Assembly: GCF_050433395.1 (NCBI RefSeq)
Contig: NZ_JBNPXH010000005.1
Coordinates: forward strand, 1-64,000
Direction of reading: 5' to 3'
Origin: Mobilitalea torta
GTDB taxonomy: Bacteria; Bacillota; Clostridia; Lachnospirales; Lachnospiraceae
DNA: 64,000 bases
Shown here: positions 50,361 through 59,996 of the stretch, one piece after another
Layout of the letters: every line of letters starts with the position of its first letter
How positions within the stretch are numbered: position 1 is the first letter of the stretch
Translations under genes and position numbers: made by a program
The notes under the pieces: generated by a model
The model's database searches: none
The model's input: the letters and a program-made list of their open reading frames with translations, nothing else
Told to the model about the DNA's origin: nothing

Positions 50361-51228
50361 TAACCAGAATATCCTTTAACTCGTCCACTGAAAAATGATA
50401 ATGGGTATTGCAAAAATGACAGTTTACCTCAATCGGCTTGTCCTCTTCAATCATTTCGGTAATTTCCTTCCGGCCGATGGAGACAATGGCCTTCTCCACC
50501 CTTTCCTTGGTACAGTTACATTCAAATTCAGCCGGAAGCCTGTCCAAAATCTCCAGCCCAAACTCTCCGAGAATATGCTCCAGAATCATCTCCGGTGACA
50601 TCTCCTGATCCAGCAAAGAGGTGATGCTGGTTATCTCCTTTACCTTCTGTTCCAGACGGTCGATCACGCTCTCCTCGGCAAAGGGCATCAGCTGAATTAT
50701 GAAGCCTCCTGCCTGGCGGACTGTATTCCCCTTATTCATCAGCACACCCAGGGCCACCACGGAAGGAACCTGTTCGCTGGTGGCATAGTAATAAGCCAGA
50801 TCCTCGGCAATCTCCCCGGATACCAGATGAGTCTGCCCGGTGTAGGGCTCCTTCAGTCCCATATCCTTAATGACACAAAGAATTCCTGCCCCCAGCGCTC
50901 CGCCTACATCCAGCTTTCCCTTCCCGTTGGCAGGCAGAAGCACCTCCGGGTGGTACGCATAGCCCTTAACGCTTCCTCTGGAATTAGCCGTTACTGTCAG
51001 CCCTCCGATGGGACCGCTTCCCTTGATCTGCAAGGTGAGGATATCTTCCTCTCCCTTCATCATGCTTCCCATCATCACCCCGGCTGTAAGCAGCCTTCCC
51101 AGCGCCGCCGTTGCTACGGGACTGGTATTATGAAGCGTTCTTGCCCGCTCCGCCAGCTCCTTTGTTGTTGCCGCAAATGCCCGGATCTGATTGTCCGCAG
51201 CACTTGCTCTTATAATATAATCCGACAT
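50335..51228 (-). CDS. hslO: Redox-regulated chaperone Hsp33
   Basis: The 297-residue protein is an Hsp33: TVTANSRGSVKGYAYHPEV near 80, GKGKLDVGGALGAGIL near 100 and the C-terminal zinc switch with Cys237, 239, 270 and 273 (ECNC and CHFC). Oxidation releases zinc and turns on its holding activity for unfolded proteins under oxidative stress. The last eight residues (RCQAPNGA) are coded by the arm of a hairpin at 50331-50360 and look added to the usual end. The gene is alone with 105 bp to the next gene. Confidence 0.93.
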   Translation of the reverse strand: MSDYIIRASAADNQIRAFAATTKELAERARTLHNTSPVATAALGRLLTAGVMMGSMMKGEEDILTLQIKGSGPIGGLTVTANSRGSVKGYAYHPEVLLPANGKGKLDVGGALGAGILCVIKDMGLKEPYTGQTHLVSGEIAEDLAYYYATSEQVPSVVALGVLMNKGNTVRQAGGFIIQLMPFAEESVIDRLEQKVKEITSITSLLDQEMSPEMILEHILGEFGLEILDRLPAEFECNCTKERVEKAIVSIGRKEITEMIEEDKPIEVNCHFCNTHYHFSVDELKDILVRCQAPNGA

Positions 51229-51333
51229 AGTAGCTCCTATTCTGCTGCCATTCTGTATCCATTCCGCAGCACGTATTGACGAAAGGATTTCCCTTCTTAA
51301 TCCACATTCTCACCATTTTAAAACATCATATTC

Positions 51334-52107
51334 CTATAAATACAGTTTATCTTTCTGCCGTTTCTCCCGGGCAATGAAGTAAGCCCGTTCACAGTCCTTC
51401 TTCGGCTTCCTCTCCGTCAGCATGTCATATACGGCAACCAGCTCCATGCCTGCTTCCCCGATCAGCTCTGCTACCCTTTCCAGGGAAAAAGCCTTGCGGT
51501 AGTGGGTCTCTTCGTATTTCCGGTATCGCCGGTCTTCCTCCGGAATGAACAGGGTGAGAGTAACCTCATTTAACTGCTCCTCTTCATAATAGGTATTCTC
51601 CCAGATAAAGCTTCCTTCCTCCCGGTTCTCCGCAATGGTCTGATCCCCGATCAGCTCCTCGTAGGCATACCTGGTATCATAATCAAAGAGAAAGATCCCG
51701 CCCGGATCCAGGTAATTGTTCACCAGACGGAACACCTGGAGCAGCTCCTCCTCGGACAGAATATAATTCATGCTGTCGCACACGCTGACAACCGCCGCCA
51801 CCGTGCCGTATAATTCAAATTCCCTCATATCCTGGCACAGGTATAATATACCTTCCATATCCTCTTTCTGGGCTTTCTCCCTGGCAATCTGGAGCATTTC
51901 CTCCGAGTTATCGATGCCGATCATATCATAGCCCCGCCTGGAAAGGCAACGGGTCATGCTTCCGGTGCCGCATCCCAGCTCCAGAACCAGCCCTTCCTCA
52001 ATCTGATGCTTATTTAATAGCTTTTGTACATAATCCGTCCATTCTTCATATGGAACATTGTCCATAAAAAGATCATAGACCGCTGCAAATCCTGAATATG
52101 GCTGCAT
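51334..52107 (-). CDS. Class I SAM-dependent methyltransferase
   Basis: The 257-residue protein has the Rossmann-like methyltransferase fold: LVLELGCGTGSMTRCLSRRGYDMIGIDNSEEML near 39-71 binds SAM, with later acidic YLCQDM and VSVCDSMNYIL segments. The substrate is unknown. The gene stands alone on the minus strand, between hslO and the dehydratase gene. Confidence 0.85.
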   Translation of the reverse strand: MQPYSGFAAVYDLFMDNVPYEEWTDYVQKLLNKHQIEEGLVLELGCGTGSMTRCLSRRGYDMIGIDNSEEMLQIAREKAQKEDMEGILYLCQDMREFELYGTVAAVVSVCDSMNYILSEEELLQVFRLVNNYLDPGGIFLFDYDTRYAYEELIGDQTIAENREEGSFIWENTYYEEEQLNEVTLTLFIPEEDRRYRKYEETHYRKAFSLERVAELIGEAGMELVAVYDMLTERKPKKDCERAYFIAREKRQKDKLYL

Positions 52108-52211
52108 TGCTTGCAGCTCCTTTCCTCATTCTATTTTTTCCGCGAGATCATTCTATCATACTCAAAAGTGCATATCAATTTGAAAAATGGATCAATCAAA
52201 ATATTCCTGCC

Positions 52212-53930
52212 TCAATCCATGTATCCTCCCTCCATTGGGGAAACACAGGTTTTCGCAAAAATCTTCAGCACACCCTCCTGATATTTAGGCTCCTTCGGCT
52301 TCCAGTCCGCCTTCCTCCGCGCAAGAATATGTTCCATCTCTTCCCTTGTCTTCCTCTGATTCTTAACTCCTATAATATCCAATGTCTTATTATGAATATC
52401 CAGTTGAATTAAATCCCCTTCTTCAACCAGCGCAATCGGCCCTCCCACTGCTGCCTCAGGAGAAACATGCCCGATAGCCGGCCCTCTTGTCGCCCCGGAG
52501 AATCTGCCGTCCGTAATCAAAGCAATTGTTTTCGCCAGCTCCGGGTCGGAGGAAATAGCCTCCGTAGTATAAAACATCTCCGGCATTCCGCTTCCCTTCG
52601 GCCCTTCATACCGGATAAATACCGCTTCCCCCGGATGAATCTCTCTTTTCAATACCGCGGACAGGGCCTCTTCTTCACAATCAAAGGGTCTCGCTGTCAG
52701 CACTGCTTCAAACATTTCTTTCGGCACTGCCGAATGCTTCACAACCGCACCTTCCGGAGCCAGATTTCCTTTTAAGATACTAATGGCTCCGTTCTTTGAC
52801 AGCGGCCGGTCATAATCCCGGATAACGTCCGTTTTCCTAAGACCCAGGGCATGCAATTGCTCCTGCCTCTTTTCATAATATCCTTCCCGCTTCAGACGTT
52901 CCAAATTCTCTCCCAGAGTTTCACCCGTTACCGTCATCACATCCAGATGTAAATGCGGTTTGATCTCCTCCATAATTGCCGGTACACCGCCGGCATAGCT
53001 GAAATATTGTGCCGGCCACCTTCCGGCAGGACGCAGATCCAGCAGATAATGCGCGTTCTGATGTATTTTATCAAAGGTATCCGCCGTAATATCAATCTGA
53101 AACTCCCGGGCAATGGCAGACATATGGATCAGCGCATTAGTTGACCCGGATATTGCGGCATGTACCATAATGGCATTTTCAAAGCTCTTCCTCGTAACAA
53201 TATCTCTGGCTCTTAATCCGCGCTCCAATAATACTTTTGTTTGGAGTGCGCTCTGATATGCAGCCTCCTCCAGCTCCTTGCCGGTTGCCGGCAGCACAGA
53301 AGTTCCCGGAAGCATTAGCCCCAAGGCTTCCGCCATAATCTGCATGGTTGTTGCCGTACCGATAAAACTGCAGGCACCGCAGGAGGGGCAGGCATTATGG
53401 CGATAATACTCCATCTCTTCCTTTGTGATTTCTCCCCGCTCATACCTTGCACTATAGGTTCCGATCTGCTCCAAAGTCAGCAGATCAGGACCGGCATCCA
53501 TCACGCCTCCCGCAACCACAATACTTGGCATGTTAATTCTGCCGATTGCCATCAAATGAGCCGGCATCCCTTTATCGCAGCTTGCTATAAAGATTCCCGC
53601 ATCAAAGGTGGTTGCCTTGGCATGAATTTCTATCATCCCGCTCAGATAGTCCCTGCTGGCCAGAGAATAATTGATCCCGTCATGCCCCTGTGCCATTCCG
53701 TCACAGATATCCGTAGCAAAATATCTCGCCGGTTTGGCGCCCGTCTCATAGACTGCCTTCCTTGCCAGCTCAACCAATTGAAAGAGATGCGCGCTTCCAG
53801 GATGGCTGTCGCCAAAGGTACTCTCTATTAATATCTGCGGCTTCTCCAGTTCTTCCCTGGTCCATCCCATTCCCATACGCAGTGAATCCATCTCCGGCGA
53901 AAGACTTCTTACCTTCTGGCTCTCCAACAT
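52212..53930 (-). CDS. IlvD/Edd family dehydratase, probable sugar-acid dehydratase
   Basis: The 572-residue enzyme belongs to the Fe-S dehydratases that remove water from dihydroxy-acids or sugar acids. ASCDKGMPAHLMA near 121 and CPSCGACSFIGTATTMQ near 190 give two cluster Cys segments. The first Cys segment of dihydroxy-acid dehydratase (PCN) is replaced by STFGDSHPGSAHL, which has no Cys. That and the neighbouring xylulokinase favour a sugar-acid role over branched amino acid synthesis. The ATG at 53930 has AAAGGAGG upstream. It follows xylB after 107 bp on the same strand and probably shares its control. Confidence 0.8.
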   Translation of the reverse strand: MLESQKVRSLSPEMDSLRMGMGWTREELEKPQILIESTFGDSHPGSAHLFQLVELARKAVYETGAKPARYFATDICDGMAQGHDGINYSLASRDYLSGMIEIHAKATTFDAGIFIASCDKGMPAHLMAIGRINMPSIVVAGGVMDAGPDLLTLEQIGTYSARYERGEITKEEMEYYRHNACPSCGACSFIGTATTMQIMAEALGLMLPGTSVLPATGKELEEAAYQSALQTKVLLERGLRARDIVTRKSFENAIMVHAAISGSTNALIHMSAIAREFQIDITADTFDKIHQNAHYLLDLRPAGRWPAQYFSYAGGVPAIMEEIKPHLHLDVMTVTGETLGENLERLKREGYYEKRQEQLHALGLRKTDVIRDYDRPLSKNGAISILKGNLAPEGAVVKHSAVPKEMFEAVLTARPFDCEEEALSAVLKREIHPGEAVFIRYEGPKGSGMPEMFYTTEAISSDPELAKTIALITDGRFSGATRGPAIGHVSPEAAVGGPIALVEEGDLIQLDIHNKTLDIIGVKNQRKTREEMEHILARRKADWKPKEPKYQEGVLKIFAKTCVSPMEGGYMD

Positions 53931-53969
53931 CGCAGTTCCTCCTTTATTCCAATTCATCTGATTCTAAAT

Positions 53970-54002
53970 AACGGCGCACCATTATAAAAATGATACGCCG
54001 TT
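53970..54002. repeat. Inverted repeat between xylB and the dehydratase gene
   Basis: AACGGCG (53970-53976) and CGCCGTT (53996-54002) form a perfect stem around an AT-rich loop. It may be a weak terminator or mRNA processing hairpin that lowers downstream expression. Confidence 0.45.
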
Positions 54003-54037
54003 GTTCTTATGTTGTGCTATGCATGGCGCATAAGGCT

Positions 54038-55525
54038 TTAATCCATCTTACCATGCATTGACATCAATGTATAGACATTCTTCAGTGCCGGATACAGTTC
54101 CTTGAACACCTCATATTTTTTATTATACCGCTCCACTTCCTCCGGGTCCTGCTCCGTTGTGCTGATTACCTTAATCAGCTTCTCCGTCGCTTCCTCCACA
54201 TTGGCATACCTGCCGCAGCCCACCGCCGCAAGAATGGCGGCTCCAAAGGCAGGCCCTTCGGCAGAATTGATCTTATCCACCTTGACATTGAGAACATCCG
54301 CAATAATCTTACACCACAGCGGGCTCTTCGCTCCGCCGCCGTTAATCCGGATACGGTCAATTGCCACTCCCAGGGATTTGACGATTTCAAAGGAATCCCG
54401 GAGCGCAAATGCAACGCCCTCCAGCACGGCCTGGGTCATATCGGCCCGAGTGGTGTCCATGGTCATTCCGATGAAGGTTCCCCTGGCATCGGGATTATTG
54501 TGAGGGGTTCTCTCCCCCATGAGATAGGGAAGGAAATATACATTATTCTCACCCAGCTTCGTGATCCCCTGCTGCTCCCCTGTGTAATCCTTTGTTCCGA
54601 TGATCTCATCCATCCACCACTTATTGGAGGCGGCAGCCGAGAGCATAACTCCCATGAAATGATATCTTCCGTCCGCATGAGCAAAAGCATGGAGGGAGTT
54701 GTTCTCATCTACGGCAAATTCCTTGGTGGAGATAAATACCACGCCCGAGGTTCCCAGGGATACATTGCATCTGCCTTCTCCCACGGTTCCGGTTCCCACC
54801 GCTGCCACGGCCTGGTCGCCGCCGCCGGCAATTACCTTTACACTGGCTGGCAGGCCCAGCTCCTGCGCCGCCTGCTGGGTCAGTGTGCCGACCACCTGGT
54901 AGGATTCGAAGATTTTAGCCATCTGCTTCTCCTCCAGCCCGCAGATCTCCAGCATCTCCCTGGACCAGCGCTTATTCTTCACATCCAGCAGCAGCATGCC
55001 CGAAGCATCGGACACATCGGTGCAATGAACACCGGAAAGCCGATAGGCTACATAATCCTTAGGCAGCATCACCTTCTTGATCTTAGCAAAATTGTCCGGC
55101 TCATGCTTTCTGACCCACAGAAGCTTCGGTGCGGTGAAACCGGTGAGAGCCATGTTGGCGGTATAGGCAGATATCTTCTCCCTGCCGATCTCATGGTTCA
55201 GATAGTCGCACTCCGCCTGGGTGCGTCCGTCATTCCACAGAATGGCGGGACGGATGACCTGATCCTTCTCATCCAGAATAACCATGCCGTGCATCTGGCC
55301 GCTGAAGCTGATTCCCTCAATCTGATTCCTGTCACAGTCTTTGACCAGTTCCCTGACTCCATCCACCAGCGCGGAGTACCAATCCTCGGGATTTTGCTCG
55401 GACCAGCCCGGCTTCGGGAAATACAAAGGATATTCCCTGGTAACAATATTCTTGATATCTCCGTTTTCCTCCATCAACAGAAGCTTGATGGAGGAGGTCC
55501 CCAAATCTACACCTACATATAACAT
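54038..55525 (-). CDS. xylB: Xylulokinase
   Basis: The 495-residue FGGY-family kinase phosphorylates D-xylulose for the pentose phosphate route. VGVDLGTSSIKLL at the start is the phosphate loop, GQMHGMV near 79 holds the sugar, and LDVKNKRW, GGGDQAVAAVGTG near 238 and INGGGAKSPLWCKI near 393 are the family ATP and sugar segments. It is the first gene of the xylB-dehydratase pair. No xylose isomerase is present nearby. Confidence 0.92.
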   Translation of the reverse strand: MLYVGVDLGTSSIKLLLMEENGDIKNIVTREYPLYFPKPGWSEQNPEDWYSALVDGVRELVKDCDRNQIEGISFSGQMHGMVILDEKDQVIRPAILWNDGRTQAECDYLNHEIGREKISAYTANMALTGFTAPKLLWVRKHEPDNFAKIKKVMLPKDYVAYRLSGVHCTDVSDASGMLLLDVKNKRWSREMLEICGLEEKQMAKIFESYQVVGTLTQQAAQELGLPASVKVIAGGGDQAVAAVGTGTVGEGRCNVSLGTSGVVFISTKEFAVDENNSLHAFAHADGRYHFMGVMLSAAASNKWWMDEIIGTKDYTGEQQGITKLGENNVYFLPYLMGERTPHNNPDARGTFIGMTMDTTRADMTQAVLEGVAFALRDSFEIVKSLGVAIDRIRINGGGAKSPLWCKIIADVLNVKVDKINSAEGPAFGAAILAAVGCGRYANVEEATEKLIKVISTTEQDPEEVERYNKKYEVFKELYPALKNVYTLMSMHGKMD

Positions 55526-55650
55526 GATATTGTCCCCTTCTTTATAAATGTATTCTGTTTTTTATTCCGTTTTACAGCAATTGATTTGATGAATAAACTA
55601 ATGCATGAAATAACTATAGCAACTTGTATCTGCAATGTCAAGCGGCATAT

Positions 55651-56550
55651 TCACCGGGTCATATCAGCATATTGCAGCTCCGCTTTTTTAAAGCACTCGA
55701 TGATGTCATGATGTCTTTTGTTCTTCGCTTTTCCTTTCAGTGTTACAGCATAGTTGACGGTGGACATTTTGCAGTTTTCAATATGGAGAGATTTAAAAAC
55801 CTTTTCCTTCAAATAACCGATTGCCAGGGGTTCGGGCAGTACGGTTATTCCCATTCCTGCCCTGGCGGCTCTGATCAGGACCTCCGTGCTGACACTTTCC
55901 AGCATAGGGGCGATATCAATATTAAGCCGATGTGTTAGTTCGTCAAAACGGTCTCTCAAGGTGCTCCCCTTTTCTCTGAGCAGAAATGGAAGCTTAAGCA
56001 AATCCTCCCGGTCAATTTTTTCGTTGTCCACAAAGTCATTCCGGGCGGAACACACTAAGAAAAGCTCATATTCCGAGAGTATCTCTGCGTTAAAGCCCTG
56101 ATTTGTTTCAAACCCTTCTGTAAAGGCAATATCTATTTCTCCGTTTAGAAGTCTTCTCTGAACCTGCTGCGCATTTTCCGAATAAATTTTCAAAGGAACC
56201 CTGGGGTACCTGGTTTTAAACTGCTTTACCGCATAGGGTAAGGAATTCATTGCTATGGTCAGGCTCGTTCCGATCCTCAGAGGGACTTCCATACCGCTGC
56301 TCCGATTAAAGCTTTCCAACGCTTCGAAGTCTTTTATCAGCTGCTCTGCTTTCATCCGGAATTCCTTTCCTTCTTCGTTCAGGTACAGCTTGCCGTTAAT
56401 TCTATCAAAAAATAAAACACCAATATCTGTTTCCAGTTCTTTAATCGTTTTTGAAATTGCGGGTTGGGATAAGAATAGCTGCCTCGCCGCTTCCGTTATC
56501 GACATGGTTTCACATACTGCTAAAAAAATCTCCAGCTGACGTATATTCAT
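55651..56550 (-). CDS. LysR-family transcriptional regulator divergent from the chromate transporter genes
   Basis: The 299-residue protein has the LysR helix-turn-helix in its first 60 residues (MNIRQLEIFLAVCETMSITEAARQLFLSQPAISKTIKELE, starting as shown in shortened form) and a substrate-binding-like effector domain. The ATG at 56550 has GGGAGG directly upstream. It is divergent from the two chrA-type genes across about 100 bp with a dyad at their promoter, the classic layout of a LysR regulator and its target. Confidence 0.88.
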   Translation of the reverse strand: MNIRQLEIFLAVCETMSITEAARQLFLSQPAISKTIKELETDIGVLFFDRINGKLYLNEEGKEFRMKAEQLIKDFEALESFNRSSGMEVPLRIGTSLTIAMNSLPYAVKQFKTRYPRVPLKIYSENAQQVQRRLLNGEIDIAFTEGFETNQGFNAEILSEYELFLVCSARNDFVDNEKIDREDLLKLPFLLREKGSTLRDRFDELTHRLNIDIAPMLESVSTEVLIRAARAGMGITVLPEPLAIGYLKEKVFKSLHIENCKMSTVNYAVTLKGKAKNKRHHDIIECFKKAELQYADMTR

Positions 56551-56617
56551 GTTACCTCCCATAACCTTTTAGTTATATCTATATTACCACATATATATTT
56601 TCAATCAAGCAAAAAAA

Positions 56618-56635
56618 TTGCTATAATATTAGCAA
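56618..56635 (+). promoter_or_regulatory. Promoter and dyad of the chromate transporter genes
   Basis: TTGCTA and TAGCAA (56618-56623, 56630-56635) flank TAATAT, forming a dyad that overlaps the -10 box TATAAT (56622-56627). The position between divergent LysR and chrA genes suggests it is the regulator's site. Confidence 0.5.
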
Positions 56636-56653
56636 GTGACTTAGGAGGTTTTT

Positions 56654-57196
56654 ATGAAGAAAAATTTAATACTACTCAAGGTTTATTTATTGGCCGGCAC
56701 TTTCACATTCTCAGGCGGTATGGCCATGCTGCCTGTTATCGAAAGGGAGCTGTGCAAAAAGTATGGCTTAATTGACAAGAAGAGCTTATACGACTATGCT
56801 ACCCTGGCACAAACATTTCCAGGCGTGATTGCTCTTACCAATGCCTGTTTTGTCGGAAAGAAAATAAACGGCAGAAGCGGGATGTTCTTTGCCGGAATGG
56901 GTGCCATTTTACCGGCTTATGTTTTAATGTCAGCTGCCACATTACTCTACCAGATGCTTCCGCAGCAGGGGCCGGCATTAAGTGCGTTAGCTGCGGTCCG
57001 GGCTACTTCAGCTTCTTTTTTATTTGCGGCAGCCTATACGATTGCGAAGCATAACTTAAAATCTAAAATTAATATTGCCATCGCACTTTTTTGTTTTGTC
57101 TGTACCGCGCTGCATCTTATTGGCGTTCCCCTTTTGATTATTCTCTCCGCATTGGTTGGAATACTGATGGTTTTCATAAGAAAGGATAAAAAATGA
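56654..57196 (+). CDS. Chromate transporter family protein, subunit 1
   Basis: The 180-residue membrane protein is one half of a short-chain ChrA pair: FTFSGGMAMLPVIERELCKKYG near 17 and ATLAQTFPGVIALTNACFVGKKINGRSG near 50 are the family motifs, followed by about five helices. AGGAGG precedes the ATG. It overlaps the next gene by 4 bases, so both subunits are made together. Chromate transport proteins move chromate or other oxyanions; the real substrate in anaerobes is often not tested. Confidence 0.88.
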   Translation: MKKNLILLKVYLLAGTFTFSGGMAMLPVIERELCKKYGLIDKKSLYDYATLAQTFPGVIALTNACFVGKKINGRSGMFFAGMGAILPAYVLMSAATLLYQMLPQQGPALSALAAVRATSASFLFAAAYTIAKHNLKSKINIAIALFCFVCTALHLIGVPLLIILSALVGILMVFIRKDKK

Positions 57197-57747
57197 TTTC
57201 ACAAATATTTATTACATTTCTGAAAATAGGCTTCTTAGGATTTGGCGGCGGGTATGCGATGCTGTCCCTGATTTTAGATGAAGCCTCTAAATTCGGTATG
57301 ACGGTGCAGCAATTTGCTGATTTGAACGCTTTAGATATATTGATTCCGGGACCAATTGCTATTAACTCCGCAACCTATGTAGGACAGATATACGGCGGTT
57401 TTTTGGGAGCCTTGGTCGCAACCCTTGCGGTCTGTATTCCATCCCTGATCTTTGTTCCCGTTTTTATGCGATATGAAGACCGAATTAACAATAACCGATA
57501 TTTGAATTCCGTTTTAACAAATATCAAAATCGCATCTGTCGGGCTTATTTTTGCAGTAGGCCTATCCATTATGCTGTCAACTGTATTTAATGTCACCGAT
57601 CTTTTTTATTGGGAAAATGCTAATTTTGATATCCTTTCTTTAATCATAATGGTTGCCACCTTTGTGCTGCATGTTCGTTATGAAATTAATCCTATTGTTT
57701 TTACCCTGCTTGCCGGAATCATTGGCTGGGTCTTCTATTATATCTAA
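57193..57747 (+). CDS. Chromate transporter family protein, subunit 2
   Basis: The 184-residue membrane protein is the second ChrA half: FLKIGFLGFGGGYAMLSLILDEA near 8 and FADLNALDILIPGPIAINSATYVGQIYGGF near 40 are its family motifs. It starts four bases before the stop of subunit 1, an ATGA overlap. No other gene follows on this strand until the ROK regulator. Confidence 0.88.
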   Translation: MISQIFITFLKIGFLGFGGGYAMLSLILDEASKFGMTVQQFADLNALDILIPGPIAINSATYVGQIYGGFLGALVATLAVCIPSLIFVPVFMRYEDRINNNRYLNSVLTNIKIASVGLIFAVGLSIMLSTVFNVTDLFYWENANFDILSLIIMVATFVLHVRYEINPIVFTLLAGIIGWVFYYI

Positions 57748-57926
57748 TCACAGACAGTCTGCTGTTCGGCCTTCTGATTGCAGTTCAAAGCCGGCTGTGT
57801 GAAAAACACGGTGCTCCCGTAATGCACCATAACTGCCCCATGATTTTTTTCTCTTTCCAAAGAAAACAATATGTGATAACATGGGTACATAGATCGACCA
57901 TGTAGAATAGATGAAGGGTGACTGTG

Positions 57927-59087
57927 ATGATAACAGGCAGCAAAGAACTGATACGGGATATTAACACCAAACTGGTCTTAGAGACAATTATAAACAGCAT
58001 CGCCATTTCCAGAGCCGCAATTGCCAAGCATCTGGGCCTGACAAAGGCTACCATCTCTGCCATTGTCCAGGAGCTTATTAATAAAAACCTGGTGATAGAA
58101 ATCGGAAGCGACGATACGAATCTGGGACGCAAGCCGATTTTATTAAGCCTGAACAAAAAGGCCGGCTATGTGATCTGCATCGATATCGGCGTTGATACCA
58201 TCTCCGCGCTGGTATCGGATCTGATGGGGGAAGACTGCAGCTTGAAGCAGATCAAAACCCCAAAAAGCTCCGGCAATATAATCCAGGTTCTGATTGATCT
58301 CATTGAATCCATGAAGCTTCCCAGGAATACTCCCTATCACCTGGTCGGCATCACTCTGGGAATTCATGGTGTGATTGCGGACAATCAGGTCTCCTTCGCC
58401 CCTTACTATAATTTGTCCGGAATTAATATTGCCGGAGGCCTGGAGGAGCATTTTAATATTCCTGTCTATCTGGAGAATGAAGCCAATCTCTCCGTCATCG
58501 GCGAGAAGACCTTCCAATACGATTATGCCAATATCGCCAATATCAGCGTCCATTCCGGTATCGGCCTCGGTATTATCATCAATCACCAGCTCTATACCGG
58601 ATACAACGGCAGGGCCGGCGAATTCGGCCATACGATTATTGAGATTGACGGCAGGCAGTGTCCCTGCGGAAACAAGGGCTGCTTTGAGCAATATGCTTCC
58701 GAACGGAATCTTCTGAAGGAATTTGCCGGGATGAAGGAGGAAGAAGAGATGAGCTTTGAACAGTTCAGCGCCGCCTATGAAGCCGGTGATGCCGATGCTG
58801 CTAAGATTATGGATGCTTTTATCAAATATATGTCCATCGGGGTAAATAATATCCTGAATGCCTACAACCCGGACATCGTAATTATTAACAGCTCCTTTAC
58901 CATCTTCTTTCCCCAGATTACGGAGAAAATCGAAGCCGCTCTGAACAGCAGGATGAACAGCTATATCCGTATCGTTCCATCCGTGCTCCAGGATACCTCC
59001 ATCCTCCTTGGCGGTATCTGTGTGGCAATCAAGGGGTTCCTCGGAGTAGAGAATCTAAAGCTCAGCCATATCAGCCTCAGAGGGTAG
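57927..59087 (+). CDS. ROK-family transcriptional regulator, XylR-like
   Basis: The 386-residue protein has an N-terminal winged helix (ISRAAIAKHLGLTKATISAIVQELINKNLV near 23-52) and a sugar-kinase-like ROK domain (ICIDIGVDTISALVSDLMG near 84, GIHGVI near 149, GRAGEFGHTI near 230 and CPCGNKGCFEQYAS near 245 with the zinc Cys). Repressors of this type are released by a sugar such as xylose. The start is the ATG at 57927 with AAGGGTGA upstream. xylB lies 2.4 kb away on the other strand and is a plausible but unproven target. Confidence 0.9.
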   Translation: MITGSKELIRDINTKLVLETIINSIAISRAAIAKHLGLTKATISAIVQELINKNLVIEIGSDDTNLGRKPILLSLNKKAGYVICIDIGVDTISALVSDLMGEDCSLKQIKTPKSSGNIIQVLIDLIESMKLPRNTPYHLVGITLGIHGVIADNQVSFAPYYNLSGINIAGGLEEHFNIPVYLENEANLSVIGEKTFQYDYANIANISVHSGIGLGIIINHQLYTGYNGRAGEFGHTIIEIDGRQCPCGNKGCFEQYASERNLLKEFAGMKEEEEMSFEQFSAAYEAGDADAAKIMDAFIKYMSIGVNNILNAYNPDIVIINSSFTIFFPQITEKIEAALNSRMNSYIRIVPSVLQDTSILLGGICVAIKGFLGVENLKLSHISLRG

Positions 59088-59154
59088 GTTAGCGTACTGC
59101 CTCACTCATAATCATTGAAAGACGGAATGCCACATCAGATTCATAAATTATAGA

Positions 59155-59196
59155 AGTGCCGCACCACATGCAGTGAATTCGCATGGGTGCGGCACT
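59155..59196. terminator. Bidirectional terminator between convergent genes
   Basis: AGTGCCGCACC with CATGC and the inverse GCATGGGTGCGGCACT form a 16-bp stem with one bulged base, followed by CTTTTAT. It separates the ROK regulator and the HAD gene. Confidence 0.85.
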
Positions 59197-59199
59197 CTT

Positions 59200-59958
59200 T
59201 TATAAGGTACGAGCAAATTCCATCAATTCCGTCCAGTCATTGATAATGAGACAATCCATTTCCGGCAGCAGCTTATTGTGATCCTCTAGCGCACCCCTGT
59301 ACCATACCGGGTACATTCCGGCCCGGCTGGCACCCTCTACATCACAATAGGCGTTATCCCCGCAGTACCAGACCTCCTGAGGCCTTAGGCCTGCTTTTCG
59401 CAGCGCCAGCTCGAAGATACGGCCATGGGGCTTGCGGAATACATATTCACTGGTTGCCAGTAGGAATTCAAATTCATTCTCCGGAAGCAAGCTATGTATT
59501 CTGTTCTCCAGCGCCTTGCCGCTGTAAGAAATATTGCTGATTACCGCCGTTCTGATCTGCTGTTCCTTTAAATATTCCAGGAACGCCTGAATATGTTTGG
59601 TTGGCTTCCCTTCCGCGGCATGATCCCAGAATACCCGCTCCACCTCCTCTTTGGTCAGATCCAGCTCAATCCCGTAATACTCATACAGATAATTCTGAAA
59701 TATATGGTTATGGATCTCAAGGCAGGTTGACTTCCTCGGATCCGGATCATACCTTCCAATATCCCGGTTCAGGGTCTTGGCAAATTCCTGAAGCTCTTTT
59801 GCAGATATCTGGCTGGGGTTCTTTTTCGCATACTTGAGAACCGCCCTGGTTCCGGCCTCTCCGTCAAATCTGCTCTCTGCAATTAACGTCTGCCCGTAAT
59901 CAAACATAATCATTTTGGGTTTATCCATTGTGTCCTCCATTTCCGGCACTTTGTACAT
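59200..59958 (-). CDS. HAD-family hydrolase, phosphatase-like
   Basis: The 252-residue protein has the HAD motifs: MFDYGQTL near 18-25 (motif 1, first Asp, with Tyr in place of the usual second Leu), VISNIS near 139 (motif 2), FRKPHGRIFELAL near 176 (motif 3 Lys) and WYCGDNAYCDVEGA near 198 (motif 4). Substrate is unknown. I kept the first ATG because GGAGGG lies upstream; an ATG ten codons later with GGAGG is equally possible. It is followed on the same strand by the spore protein gene. Confidence 0.82.
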   Translation of the reverse strand: MYKVPEMEDTMDKPKMIMFDYGQTLIAESRFDGEAGTRAVLKYAKKNPSQISAKELQEFAKTLNRDIGRYDPDPRKSTCLEIHNHIFQNYLYEYYGIELDLTKEEVERVFWDHAAEGKPTKHIQAFLEYLKEQQIRTAVISNISYSGKALENRIHSLLPENEFEFLLATSEYVFRKPHGRIFELALRKAGLRPQEVWYCGDNAYCDVEGASRAGMYPVWYRGALEDHNKLLPEMDCLIINDWTELMEFARTL

Positions 59959-59996
59959 TCAAAGCCCTCCGTCTTATCCAAAGCAGTTTTTAACAA

